33,904 bases of DNA. It comes from Caldilineae bacterium. GTDB taxonomy: Bacteria > Chloroflexota > Anaerolineae > J102. This document shows, piece after piece, positions 1 to 7,938 of the stretch (the first letter of the stretch is position 1; every line of letters begins with the position of its first letter). The notes under the pieces were generated by a model. That model saw only the letters and a list, made by a program, of their open reading frames with translations, made no database searches and was not told where the DNA came from. The stretch lies in contig RFJM01000149.1 of assembly GCA_003694905.1 (NCBI GenBank), forward strand, positions 1 to 33,904, given 5' to 3'. A program made the translations under genes and the position numbers.

Positions 1-389
1 GCCGCCGCAATATCGAATTCATCCGGGCCGGCCAGAGCCTTGGCCAGGTTGGCCTCGGCCAGTTTGAGCCCCACCTGCGCTTGTTCCAACGCCAGTTGTA
101 GATCTCGGTCTTCCAGTCGTGCCAGGACCTGGCCCGCCTGCACGTGATCGCCGGGCTCGACCAAGACTTCCTTCACTCGCCCTGTCCCGCGGAAGCTAAG
201 GTTCACCTCTTCCACGGGTTCGATCGAGCCTGTGGCGGAAACGGTTGCCGAGATGTCCCCCTTGCCCACAACATAGACCTCATAATCGGGCGGGGGTGGT
301 TCTTTCTCTTGGGCCGTGGCCTGGTACGCAAACCAGGAGCCGCCAAGAACGACAAGAAGTATGACTAAAGCGATGAGTAATCGACGCAT
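1..389 (-). CDS. HlyD-type efflux adaptor, N-terminal part (cut by window edge)
   Basis: The minus-strand frame opens at ATG 389-387 and stays open to base 1, giving 129 codons. The protein starts with a short basic n-region and one hydrophobic segment (about residues 5-20), so it is a signal anchor or signal peptide. It continues into a barrel-sandwich/lipoyl-like half motif, with VKEVLVEPGDHVQAGQVLAR at about residues 67-86, and then the beginning of a coiled-coil hairpin rich in Gln, Glu and Ala. This is the usual start of periplasmic adaptor/membrane fusion proteins of ABC or RND exporters. It lies 70 bp downstream of a Yip1-family gene on the same strand and probably shares its transcript. 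The partner transporter genes would lie beyond the left edge. Family is secure, substrate unknown. Confidence 0.85.
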   Translation of the reverse strand, partial: MRRLLIALVILLVVLGGSWFAYQATAQEKEPPPPDYEVYVVGKGDISATVSATGSIEPVEEVNLSFRGTGRVKEVLVEPGDHVQAGQVLARLEDRDLQLALEQAQVGLKLAEANLAKALAGPDEFDIAA

Positions 390-459
390 GGCTGGTTCCA
401 AAGAGTGGTTGGTTGGAGTAGGAAGATGAGAGGCAAAGGAGCAGAGAGGCCGAGGGTGA

Positions 460-1215
460 TCACCCAGCAGGAGACAAGGCGCTGCCCACGAGCACGGGCA
501 ACAGCCGCGCGCCCACACTGATGCCGGCATAAAGCAAGGTCAGGATGAACGCGCCGAAGCCTCCCAGGCGGCCGAGTACGCGCAGCAGCAGATAGACCAG
601 CACCAGATGCCAGAGCGCAAACAAGTCAACCTGGCTCGCCGCAAGATACAAGGGATTACGCTGGTCGGCCGCGACATCGCCGGAGGCGACGAAGTAGGAC
701 AGACCCGGATAGCGAACCATAGCGTTATTGACCGCGGCCCAGGCCGCCTGCAAGAAAGAACGGAGCGCGAAAGGTGTCCAGGTCCAGACCAGGGCCGACC
801 AGAGGCTCCCGGCTTTGATGGGGCCACTGGCGATGGCCGTGCCGAAATAAAGAATGCCAAGGGCCAGAATCCAGCCGGCTACCAGCCCTACCGCCATCGA
901 CACCGTGCCCGACCCCAGCATGAAACCCGGCCGCGTCAGACGCTCAAGCATCGGCCGCGCCGCTTCCACCTGCTCCGGCGGCAGCGTACTCAGCCGAATC
1001 TCGGCCTGTCGTGTAGCCAGCGCGATCTGCTCGTCGAGCGTGATCCAGAGATAGAGAAAGCCACCAAGCAGGCAGAGCAAGGCGGGAAATACCCAACTGC
1101 GGGTGTTGCGCAAACCCACCCGCTGCAGGGCCTGCTTCGGTGCAGCGATCAGGTCGATAAGATTGGTGATGATGTTAGCCGGTTGAATATCTTGTTCCAC
1201 AGTGGTTGTTGTCAT
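460..1215 (-). CDS. Yip1-family integral membrane protein
   Basis: 251 aa with about five hydrophobic segments (near residues 41-60, 100-127, 138-162, 193-212 and 217-245). A soluble N-terminal stretch ends in a motif typical of bacterial Yip1-domain proteins (LIAAPKQALQRV, about residues 23-34). An extracytoplasmic loop rich in charged residues follows the first membrane helix. Molecular function is unknown. Bacterial Yip1 proteins often sit beside ABC exporters, as here, where an HlyD-type adaptor follows on the same strand. An AGAGG sequence about 10 nt before the ATG can serve as ribosome binding site. A TATAAT box lies about 80 bp upstream. Confidence 0.75.
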   Translation of the reverse strand: MTTTTVEQDIQPANIITNLIDLIAAPKQALQRVGLRNTRSWVFPALLCLLGGFLYLWITLDEQIALATRQAEIRLSTLPPEQVEAARPMLERLTRPGFMLGSGTVSMAVGLVAGWILALGILYFGTAIASGPIKAGSLWSALVWTWTPFALRSFLQAAWAAVNNAMVRYPGLSYFVASGDVAADQRNPLYLAASQVDLFALWHLVLVYLLLRVLGRLGGFGAFILTLLYAGISVGARLLPVLVGSALSPAG

Positions 1216-1292
1216 TGGGAGATACCTCTAAAGAAACGCAATCGCCGGCGCCTTTATTCATTGCCGACAGTAGCTTCGAAGCCAGACAAAAT

Positions 1293-1321
1293 ATTATACC
1301 CTCCCACTTCCGATTCTGTGC
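1293..1321 (-). promoter_or_regulatory. Promoter of the Yip1/adaptor operon
   Basis: On the minus strand a perfect TATAAT occupies 1298-1293. The hexamer 17 nt upstream (GCACAG, 1321-1316) is a poor -35. Further upstream, at 1361-1341, is a copy of the GCCCCC-N4-TGAAACGCRCC element, ending 42 nt before the -10. A weak -35 with an upstream element fits an activator-dependent promoter, which is inference. Confidence 0.5.
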
Positions 1322-1340
1322 GAACGTGCGAGCGGGAGAG

Positions 1341-1381
1341 GGTGCGTTTCAAAACGGGGGCAGCCGGTGTGCCAGGCCGGT
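1341..1381 (-). repeat. Interspersed repeat copy A (promoter-upstream element, short form)
   Basis: Read on the minus strand, these 41 bases match the ends of the copies at 21328-21523 and 32601-32747. They contain ACCGGCC-N-GGC-NN-ACCGGCTG followed by CCCCCGTTTTGAAACGCACC. The match to the copy ending at 32745 is near perfect. The longer upstream part seen in the other two copies is absent. The motif points toward the Yip1 gene. Confidence 0.7.
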
Positions 1382-1386
1382 AAGGC

Positions 1387-1407
1387 CCTCCCAAGTTGAA
1401 ACGCGCA
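1387..1407 (+). repeat. Second, divergent copy of the promoter-upstream element (E)
   Basis: CCTCCC, AAGT, TGAAACGCGCA on the plus strand. It is closest to the copy at 11179-11199, which also has AAG in the variable part. It lies back to back with copy A and faces the tetR side. Only a weak -10-like TATCTC (1445-1450) is found at the expected distance, so activity in this direction is doubtful. Confidence 0.4.
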
Positions 1408-1657
1408 CAACAGGATAGGCAGCGATAAAGCTCGTCAGGCAGGGTATCTCCGCGCTAATCGCGTGTCAGGCTTTCGCCGCGCACAGGATCGCGGGCGGAG
1501 AATGTAGACCGGCTTCCCGGCTTGTCTCTATTGCCCGGCACCACGGCCCGCATACCCCCAAAGCAGTCTCCCAGGCGGCATCCATGATTCCGCCGGCGCA
1601 ACCATCTGCTGCCGCAAAAACCCAGTCGCGAGAGCCATGAAACACGTCCCTCACGAT

Positions 1658-1686
1658 TTGACACACAAACAATTATGAGCGATAAT
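1658..1686 (+). promoter_or_regulatory. Strong sigma70-type promoter of tetR/export operon
   Basis: TTGACA at 1658-1663, exactly 17 nt, then GATAAT at 1681-1686. Transcription would start near 1693 and give a leader of about 45 nt before the ATG at 1740. Confidence 0.7.
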
Positions 1687-1717
1687 TCAAATATGAAGTT
1701 GGATTCATTTATTGAAT
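1671..1717. promoter_or_regulatory. Cluster of palindromes, candidate TetR autoregulatory operators
   Basis: Three perfect inverted repeats occur within 47 bp. AATTAT-GAGCG-ATAATT (1671-1687) covers the promoter spacer and -10. TTCA-AATA-TGAA (1686-1697) covers the expected start site. ATTCA-TTTAT-TGAAT (1703-1717) lies in the leader. TetR-family proteins usually repress their own operon by binding such palindromes over the -10, so the first is the best candidate. Assignment is inference. Confidence 0.55.
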
Positions 1718-1739
1718 TGCCACTCACCACGATACCGTC

Positions 1740-2378
1740 ATGTCTGCCAAGTCAAGTCTCAGCCGCAGAGAAAGACGACGCCAACGGCGTCGACAACGTC
1801 TGATCGATGCTGCCCGTACCGTCATTGCAGAGAAAGGGGTGAAGGCGTTGACCATCAACGACGTCACCGAGGCTGCCGATGTCGCGGTGGGAAGCTTCTA
1901 CACCTACTTTAAGGACAAGGAGGAGTTGCTGGAAGCTGCCATCTGGGAAGACCTGCAGCGCCTGGCCGTTCCCCGAGATGAGCAACTCCTATCAAGACCA
2001 CCGCTGGAACGGGCCACCATCATGTTGCACGAGGCCTACGCGTTTGTCGAAGAGCATCGTCCTTTGATGCGTGCCGTGTTCGGGGCGGGCCACACGGCCG
2101 AGCATTTCCAGCGCGGGCTGGAGCTGATCAGAGAGCGGGTCAGGTACGGGCTCGAGAACGAGCCGATGATCCCCAAAGAGGATGTGCCCTGGTTGACAGC
2201 CCTGGCCTCGGGCATGATCGCCGGGGGGATCTTGTTCCTGCTGAACCATCCCGAGGTGAGCGCAGAAGAGATGACCCGGCACACGTTGCGCTTTCTCAGC
2301 CCACTGGGTGTCATTTTCCAGCAGGAAAGTGGCGAGAAGAAGGGCACAGACCGTCGTCAGGGCCTGAAGGAAGCATGA
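1740..2378 (+). CDS. TetR/AcrR-family transcriptional regulator of the export operon
   Basis: 212 aa. A very basic N-terminal arm leads into a TetR helix-turn-helix (about residues 20-66), including the family hallmark VGSFYTYFKDKEELLEAAI around residues 51-69. The C-terminal half is a helical ligand-binding/dimerisation domain and ends in a charged tail. No clear Shine-Dalgarno precedes the ATG, although the upstream promoter is strong. It is the first gene of an operon with two permeases, two ATPases and two adaptors. The same layout (CecR/YbiH before ybhGFSR) is known in E. coli, where the regulator responds to small toxic molecules. It probably represses its own operon through the palindromes at 1671-1717. 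The ligand is unknown. Confidence 0.88.
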   Translation: MSAKSSLSRRERRRQRRRQRLIDAARTVIAEKGVKALTINDVTEAADVAVGSFYTYFKDKEELLEAAIWEDLQRLAVPRDEQLLSRPPLERATIMLHEAYAFVEEHRPLMRAVFGAGHTAEHFQRGLELIRERVRYGLENEPMIPKEDVPWLTALASGMIAGGILFLLNHPEVSAEEMTRHTLRFLSPLGVIFQQESGEKKGTDRRQGLKEA

Positions 2379-2418
2379 GGATGCATCATCACTCTGGCCT
2401 GGTGTGGAGTAAGCAGCT

Positions 2419-3516
2419 ATGTCGGTAAGTCGGCTGTGGGCCATCATGCGTAAGGAGTTCCGGCATGTCCAGCGGGATCGGCGCCTTTTTTTCCTGGTGA
2501 TCGTGTCGCCTACTATCATGCTGCTGGCTTTCGCCTACCTATTCTCCTTTGATGCCACGACGACGCGTCTGATTCTGCTGGATCGAGATCACTCGCCCCA
2601 ATCACGCGCCCTGGTACAGGCCATCGCCACGGATCCCGATCTGGTCATCGTAGGTGAGGCGGTCAGTCAAGAGGAACTGCGGCGGGCAATCCGGGCCGGC
2701 CGTGTGAAACTGGCACTGGTGATACCCCCGGACTTCGGCGCCACACTGGCTGCGGGCCGCCAGGCCCAGGTACTGTTGCAAGGAGACGGTGCCGATCCCA
2801 TCAACTCGAGCATCGAAATGGCGGCTCTGGCCGCGCGATTGCAGGAATGGGCCCAGGCCTATCAGCCCCGAACCTTGATAGCACCGGTCGAGGTGCGTAC
2901 GCTGGTCTGGTACAACCCCGATCTCAAATCCAGCGACAGCATGGTACCTGCGCTTCTGGCCGTTGTGCTCATCCTCCCGGCCATGGCCGTGGGGCTCGCC
3001 GTCACCCGCGAAAAGGAGCTGGGCAGCTTCGAGAGCCTGGCCACAACGCCCGTGCGAGCCAGCGAATACATCTTGGGCAAGCTTATCCCCTACATCATCT
3101 ACGGGCTGGTGGGCGCGGCGCTGGCCATTGCCGTCTCGCTCTTCTGGTTTCATGTGCCTTTACGCGGCAGCGTGCTTGCTCTGGCTGTGCTCACGGCCAT
3201 TTATCTGTGGGCGAGTCTGGGTATCAGCATCTTCATCGCGGGATTTCTCTCCACGCAGAGTACGGCCCTGCGTGCCATCCTTTTGATCTTCCTGGTACCC
3301 AGCTTCTTCCTGACGGGCATTGTCATCCCTATCGATGAACAGGCCCGGCTGACGGCCAACTCGCTGCCGGCCACCCATTTTGTGGCCATCAGTCGCGGGC
3401 TCTTCCTCAAGGGCCTGAGCTGGCAGGCCCTGGGCCCCCACGTCTTTGCCCTGCTGGTCATGGGCACCTTCTCGGTTGCGGGTGCCATTCTCACCTTTCA
3501 CAAGCGCGTTCGCTGA
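2419..3516 (+). CDS. ABC-2 type exporter permease (YbhS/YbhR-like), first copy
   Basis: 365 aa. A cytoplasmic N-terminus is followed by one membrane helix (about residues 25-48). A large extracytoplasmic domain (about 50-170) has the 'ILLDRDHSP...' and 'LVIPPDFGATL' motifs of ABC2_membrane_3 proteins. Five more membrane helices lie between about 175 and 360. The coupling segment 'VTREKELGSFESL' between the second and third helices contacts the ATPase. It follows tetR by 40 bp, with a GGAG about 10 nt before its ATG. It should pair with the permease at 3524 as a heterodimeric membrane channel. Family assignment is firm, substrate unknown. Confidence 0.88.
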   Translation: MSVSRLWAIMRKEFRHVQRDRRLFFLVIVSPTIMLLAFAYLFSFDATTTRLILLDRDHSPQSRALVQAIATDPDLVIVGEAVSQEELRRAIRAGRVKLALVIPPDFGATLAAGRQAQVLLQGDGADPINSSIEMAALAARLQEWAQAYQPRTLIAPVEVRTLVWYNPDLKSSDSMVPALLAVVLILPAMAVGLAVTREKELGSFESLATTPVRASEYILGKLIPYIIYGLVGAALAIAVSLFWFHVPLRGSVLALAVLTAIYLWASLGISIFIAGFLSTQSTALRAILLIFLVPSFFLTGIVIPIDEQARLTANSLPATHFVAISRGLFLKGLSWQALGPHVFALLVMGTFSVAGAILTFHKRVR

Positions 3517-3523
3517 CTTCACC

Positions 3524-4636
3524 ATGCTTCGCCAAATCACAAACCTGGCCTGGAAAGAGCTTCTGCAGTTGCGGCGTGACCGTTTCCTTATTCTCTTTCT
3601 GATCCTGGCGCCCTCACTGCAACTGATCCTTATCTCGCGCAATACCGCGCAGGGACTAAAGGACCTGCCCGTGGCGGTACTCGACCAGAGCCGCACGGCC
3701 ATCAGCCGCGAGATTGTCCATGCGCTGGACAATACCCGCGAGTTGAAGATCGCGTATTATCCCGACAACCGCCGCCAGTTGAACGATCTGCTCCTGAGCG
3801 GAGACGCCAAAGTTGCGGTGGTGATCCCCCCGGACTTCAGCCGCTCCTTTTTCCGCACGACCGAAACAGCCCAGATTCAGGCCCTGGCCGACGGCACGAA
3901 CATCCTCATCGGCAGCAATGCCGGCGCGGTGGTGGAAGGGGTGATTGGACAGGTGGTCAAACGCCATTTTGGCACCCGCGTCTCGGCTTCGCTAGGCGGC
4001 ATCCAGGTCGAGACCAGTGCCCTGTTCAACCCCGCCATCAACTATCAATGGTTCGCCATCCCCTCCACACTGGCCTTCATCACCTACCAGGTGGCACTGG
4101 TCATTGCGGCTACCGGTTTCGTACGCGAGAAGGAACTGGGCACCATGGAGCAGCTCATCATCACCCCCATTCGCAAGTTCGAGCTGATCCTGGGCAAGGC
4201 CCTGCCGGCAATACTGTTGGGGATCTTCAACTTCCTGCTGTTGATGGCCGTGCAGACCTATGGCTATGGGATTCCCTTGCGCGGGGACTTTTCTCTGCTG
4301 TTGGGCATTGCGGTGATCTTTGTCACCGCCATCGTGGCTCAGGGCACGGTCATTTCCGTCCTGACCCAGAGCCAGCAGCAGGCGGTACTGCTGGTATTCC
4401 TCTTCGCCATTTTCGAAGTCACCATCAGCGGCTACCTGGTGCCGCTGGAGAACATGCCCCTGATCATGCGCGCTCTGGCGGAGATCTCCGCGCTCCAACA
4501 CTTCATGACCGTGATGCGGGCCGTGGCCCTGCGGGGTGCCGACCTGAGTATGATTTGGCAGCATGTACTGGCCATCGTCGCCTTTGGCGCGGGCATGCTT
4601 CTCGTCGCCTGGAATCGCCTGACCCGAACCGTGTAG
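3524..4636 (+). CDS. ABC-2 type exporter permease (YbhS/YbhR-like), second copy
   Basis: 370 aa from the ATG at 3524. The frame is open upstream to 3446, but the extra 26 residues would overlap the preceding permease and are not family-like. 'MLRQITNLAWKELLQLRRDR' is a standard start. The architecture matches the first permease: one N-terminal helix, an extracytoplasmic domain ('VAVVIPPDFSRSFFR'), a coupling helix with 'FVREKELGTMEQL', then five helices. The gap to the previous gene is 7 bp and to the following ATPase gene 4 bp, so translation is probably coupled. It is likely the second half of a heterodimeric transmembrane domain. Confidence 0.87.
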   Translation: MLRQITNLAWKELLQLRRDRFLILFLILAPSLQLILISRNTAQGLKDLPVAVLDQSRTAISREIVHALDNTRELKIAYYPDNRRQLNDLLLSGDAKVAVVIPPDFSRSFFRTTETAQIQALADGTNILIGSNAGAVVEGVIGQVVKRHFGTRVSASLGGIQVETSALFNPAINYQWFAIPSTLAFITYQVALVIAATGFVREKELGTMEQLIITPIRKFELILGKALPAILLGIFNFLLLMAVQTYGYGIPLRGDFSLLLGIAVIFVTAIVAQGTVISVLTQSQQQAVLLVFLFAIFEVTISGYLVPLENMPLIMRALAEISALQHFMTVMRAVALRGADLSMIWQHVLAIVAFGAGMLLVAWNRLTRTV

Positions 4637-4640
4637 TGCC

Positions 4641-5561
4641 ATGTCTGCGATTGTCGCCTCTCACCTCCATCGTCGTTTCGGACAGGTCGAAGCCGTGGTC
4701 GATCTCAGCCTCGCCGTCGAGGATGGGGAGATCTACGGTCTCATCGGGCCGGACGGCGCCGGCAAGACGACCACCTTGCGCATGCTGGCGGCCGTACTCA
4801 AGCCCACGGGCGGCACTGCCACCGTGGCCGGCTACGACGTCGTCCGCCAATCGGAACGCCTGCGTCGGCTGGTGGGCTACATGCCCCAGCACTTCAGCCT
4901 TTACGGCGACCTTTCGGTCATGGAAAACCTGACCTTTTTCGCGGACATCTTCGGTGTGCGCGGTCGCGAACGCCGCGAACGCATCGAACGGCTGTTGCAC
5001 TTCGCACAGTTGGAGGCGTTCACCGGACGGGCTGCGGCTCATCTCTCCGGCGGCATGAAGAAGAAGCTGGCCCTGGCCTGTTGCCTGATTCATCGTCCCC
5101 AAGTGTTGCTGTTGGATGAACCCACCAACGGGGTGGATCCGGTAAGCCGACGCGAGTTCTGGGACATTCTTGGCGACCTGCATCTCGAGGGAGTCACCAT
5201 CCTCGTCACCACGCCCTACATGGATGAAGCCGAGCGGTGTAACCAGGTGGGGCTCATGCATGCCGGTCGTATCATACGCCAGGGTGCACCCGCCGAGTTG
5301 CGCAGCCTGACGCCCGGTGTGATGCTGGCCGTGTATACACCCCACCTGCTGCAGGCCGAGGCCGTGCTGCCCGAGGCTCCGGGCTACCTGGCACACCAGG
5401 TCTACGGCGACCGCGTGCACGTCTTCTTGCAGGAGGAGCATGCCGACCCCTCCCGCCTGCAAGAGTTCCTGCGCGCCCGCGACATCGTCGTGCAACTGGT
5501 ACGCCGCGATACGCCGCGGCTGGAAGAAGCATTTGTCCATCTCATGAGCCGGGAATCGTGA
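4641..5561 (+). CDS. ABC exporter ATPase with degenerate H-loop (YbhF N-half type)
   Basis: 306 aa. Walker A GPDGAGKT is at residues 36-43, Q-loop Gln83, signature LSGGM 135-139, Walker B LLLDE 156-160 and D-loop GVDP just after. The switch (H-loop) histidine is replaced by Pro192 in 'VTTPYMDEAE', while the next ATPase keeps His in the same motif. From memory, the N-terminal half of E. coli YbhF likewise has the GPDGAGKT form and no H-loop His, so this gene looks like the separated N-half of YbhF. The remaining C-terminal domain (about 215-306) is the short regulatory tail seen in drug-export ATPases. It probably forms an asymmetric heterodimer with the ATPase at 5572. Confidence 0.88.
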   Translation: MSAIVASHLHRRFGQVEAVVDLSLAVEDGEIYGLIGPDGAGKTTTLRMLAAVLKPTGGTATVAGYDVVRQSERLRRLVGYMPQHFSLYGDLSVMENLTFFADIFGVRGRERRERIERLLHFAQLEAFTGRAAAHLSGGMKKKLALACCLIHRPQVLLLDEPTNGVDPVSRREFWDILGDLHLEGVTILVTTPYMDEAERCNQVGLMHAGRIIRQGAPAELRSLTPGVMLAVYTPHLLQAEAVLPEAPGYLAHQVYGDRVHVFLQEEHADPSRLQEFLRARDIVVQLVRRDTPRLEEAFVHLMSRES

Positions 5562-5571
5562 AGGAATCACT

Positions 5572-6537
5572 ATGGCATCAGCCGTTGTTGTCGTTGAGAA
5601 TCTGACCAAGAAGTTCGGCGACTTTACTGCCGTGGATCATATTACCTTCCAGGTGCAACGTGGTGAGATCTTCGGTTTCCTGGGCCCCAACGGCTCGGGT
5701 AAGACCACCACCATCCGCATGCTACTGGGCATTCTGCCCCCCACCGCGGGAGAGATGCGCGTGCTGGATATCGACGTAGCCCGCAGGCCCCAGGATATTG
5801 CCCGTCGCGTGGGCTACATGAGCCAGAAGTTCAGTCTCTATCCCGACCTGACCGTGGACGAAAACCTGACCTTCTACGGCCGCACATACGGTCTGCATGG
5901 CAGGCGCTTGCGCCGGCGCAAACAGGAGGTGTTGGAACTGATCGAGTTGGATGCCATCCGCTCGCAGCTCACCGCCAATCTCTCCGGTGGCTGGCAACAG
6001 CGCCTGGCGCTGGGTGCCGCCATCCTCCATCAGCCCGAGTTGCTCTTTCTCGATGAGCCGACCGCGGGGGTGGATCCGGTCAGTCGGCGCAATTTCTGGC
6101 GCCTGCTCTATACACTGGCCGATAGAGGAGCCACCATCTTCGTGACCACCCACTACATGGAAGAGGCCGAACAGTGCCACCGGCTGGCGTTCATCCATCG
6201 CGGTCGCCTGATCGCAGACGGCGCGCCGGCAAAAATCAAGCAGGAACGCATGCCCGGCGAAGTCCTGGAGATCATCTGCGACCATCCTCAGCGGGCTTTG
6301 CAGGCCTTGCGCCAGGCCGGGTTGGCCGACGTGGCTCTTTACGGCGAGCGCCTGCACGCGGCGGCACCGAACCTCGCCGCGCGGACTCAGGAGATCGAAG
6401 ATTTGCTACTCCAGGCGGAAGCGGGACCGCGAACCATTCGCGTGATCCCGCCCTCCCTCGAGGACGTGTTCATCGCCAATGTACGTCAATCTCATGTCTC
6501 CCCGGCCCAGACCGGGGACGGAGGTTCTGCTGAATGA
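5572..6537 (+). CDS. ABC exporter ATPase, canonical (YbhF C-half type)
   Basis: 321 aa. Walker A GPNGSGKT at residues 38-45, signature LSGGW at 137-141, Walker B LLFLDE at 157-162, intact H-loop His194 in 'VTTHYMEEAE'. The C-terminal tail of about 100 residues is typical of the DrrA/YhhJ/YbhF class. An AAGGAA about 7 nt before the ATG serves as ribosome binding site. The TGA overlaps the ATG of the following adaptor gene (ATGA at 6534-6537), so the two are translationally coupled. With the preceding ATPase it should form a dimer with one canonical and one degenerate site. Confidence 0.9.
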   Translation: MASAVVVVENLTKKFGDFTAVDHITFQVQRGEIFGFLGPNGSGKTTTIRMLLGILPPTAGEMRVLDIDVARRPQDIARRVGYMSQKFSLYPDLTVDENLTFYGRTYGLHGRRLRRRKQEVLELIELDAIRSQLTANLSGGWQQRLALGAAILHQPELLFLDEPTAGVDPVSRRNFWRLLYTLADRGATIFVTTHYMEEAEQCHRLAFIHRGRLIADGAPAKIKQERMPGEVLEIICDHPQRALQALRQAGLADVALYGERLHAAAPNLAARTQEIEDLLLQAEAGPRTIRVIPPSLEDVFIANVRQSHVSPAQTGDGGSAE

Positions 6538-7859
6538 GAAAACAGATGCTTTCCCTGTCGCTGCTGGTTCTGGCCCTTTTTCTGGGCGGGTGCCAGACGC
6601 GACTTCCCGTGCGTACATCCCAGCGTGCTGCTCCCACGCGCCTGACCGGTTTTCTGGAAGCGGGCGACATCGATGTGGCCTTCGAAACCGGCGGGCGCAT
6701 CGCCGAAATCCTGGTGGACGAGGGCGAGTCGGTGACATCCGGCCAGCTGCTGGCGCGCCTGGACGACAGCCTGCTGGCATTGCAACTGGCCGCGGCCAGG
6801 GCCGATGTGGTCGAGGCAGAAGCCAAGCTGGCCCAACTGCAGGCAGCAGTGCGACCGGTGGATGTAAAGCTGGCCGAGGCTCGCGTACAGTATGCCGAAG
6901 TAGCGCTGGAAGCCGCCGAACAGGCTCTGGCCGACGCTATTGCCCTGCGCGATAACCCCCAGCAACTGGATCTGGAGATCGCCCAGGCGCAGGCCGAGTG
7001 GGAAGAGGCCAAGGCCCACGCGCGTGCAGCCCGCCATCAGGCCGAGGCCGCGGATCTCAATGCCCAGATGTGGGGCGCCATCGCACAGGACCTGGGCAAG
7101 GGTATTCAGGTTCCCCTGCCGGGCGGTGGGATGACTACGGTGGCTGCACCCGCCGACAAGGTGGCCTATGCCAATCAGCAATGGAACCTGGCCAACCAGG
7201 CCGCGTGGCGAGCCTGGCAGGACGCGTACGCCGCCGAGGCAAATGTTGAACTGGCCGCAGCCAAGTTGAAGGACCTGAAAAACACGCGCGCCAACCCTCT
7301 CGAAGCCGAGGCACGTGTGGTCGAAGCCACCAACGCCCGCGACGAAGCCAAAGCGGCCCTCGTACAGGCTCAGGCCGCGCTGGATGCCGTCAAGGCCGGC
7401 CCGACTTCCGCCCAGCTTCGCGCCGCCGAGGCCGCGGTTGAGCAGGCCCAGAGCAGGGTCGAGGCCCTGAGATTGCGCCTGGAGCAGACCCGCCTCTATG
7501 CTCCGGCCGACGGTGCGATCGCCACGCGATTCTACGCCCCCGGCGAGGTGGTGGCCGCAGGTGAGCCCGTGTTCGACCTGCAGCCACCCCATTATCTCGA
7601 GATCACCGTGTATGTACCTGCCTCGATGTTGGACGCCATCGGCCTGGGCCAGAGCTACCCCATCCGGGTGGATACCGCGCCCGGACGCGAGTTTGAGGCC
7701 GTGGTCCTGCATATCAATGATGAACCCGAATACACCCTGCGTCAGGCGCAGAATGTGGCCGAACGTGAAGCCATGGTCTACGCCGTGCGCCTGCGCATCG
7801 ACAACCCCGACCCGGCGCTGCGGCCGGGCATGCCGGCAGACGTTATCCTGGAGGATTGA
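6534..7859 (+). CDS. HlyD-type adaptor lipoprotein of the ABC exporter
   Basis: 441 aa. The signal sequence is followed by a lipobox-like 'LGGC' with the acceptor Cys at residue 20, suggesting a lipid-anchored extracytoplasmic protein. It has a first lipoyl half motif ('GRIAEILVDEGESVTSGQLL', about residues 53-72) and a long Ala/Glu/Gln-rich coiled-coil hairpin (about 80-310). A second lipoyl half ('APADGAIATRFYAPGEVV') and a beta-barrel/membrane-proximal domain follow, ending with 'LRPGMPADVIL'. This is the YbhG/HlyD membrane-fusion architecture. Its start overlaps the ATPase stop. In a cell without an outer membrane it would act as an external extension of the pump, not as a bridge to TolC. 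That depends on the lineage guess. Confidence 0.87.
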   Translation: MRKQMLSLSLLVLALFLGGCQTRLPVRTSQRAAPTRLTGFLEAGDIDVAFETGGRIAEILVDEGESVTSGQLLARLDDSLLALQLAAARADVVEAEAKLAQLQAAVRPVDVKLAEARVQYAEVALEAAEQALADAIALRDNPQQLDLEIAQAQAEWEEAKAHARAARHQAEAADLNAQMWGAIAQDLGKGIQVPLPGGGMTTVAAPADKVAYANQQWNLANQAAWRAWQDAYAAEANVELAAAKLKDLKNTRANPLEAEARVVEATNARDEAKAALVQAQAALDAVKAGPTSAQLRAAEAAVEQAQSRVEALRLRLEQTRLYAPADGAIATRFYAPGEVVAAGEPVFDLQPPHYLEITVYVPASMLDAIGLGQSYPIRVDTAPGREFEAVVLHINDEPEYTLRQAQNVAEREAMVYAVRLRIDNPDPALRPGMPADVILED

Positions 7860-7938
7860 GTCGCCTGACCGACTCCGACCTATCTGCTGCCGCGAGCCAC
7901 TGCAGCCCGTGTGATTCGCAAACATTGCCGAGAAACCC

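Larger units (their letters stand above)
1216..1739. other. 524-bp gene-free divergent control region
   Basis: This stretch separates the minus-strand Yip1 gene from the plus-strand tetR gene. It holds the Yip1 promoter, two back-to-back copies of the TGAAACGC element and, at 1655-1720, an AT-rich tetR promoter/operator. Between about 1450 and 1650 nothing was recognised. A minus-strand open frame there starts inside the AT-rich promoter and resembles no family. Confidence 0.6.

Noticed and set aside
1455..1730. Minus-strand open frame of 91 codons between the Yip1 and tetR genes
   Set aside because: It begins inside the AT-rich tetR promoter, has no recognised motif and no ribosome binding site.
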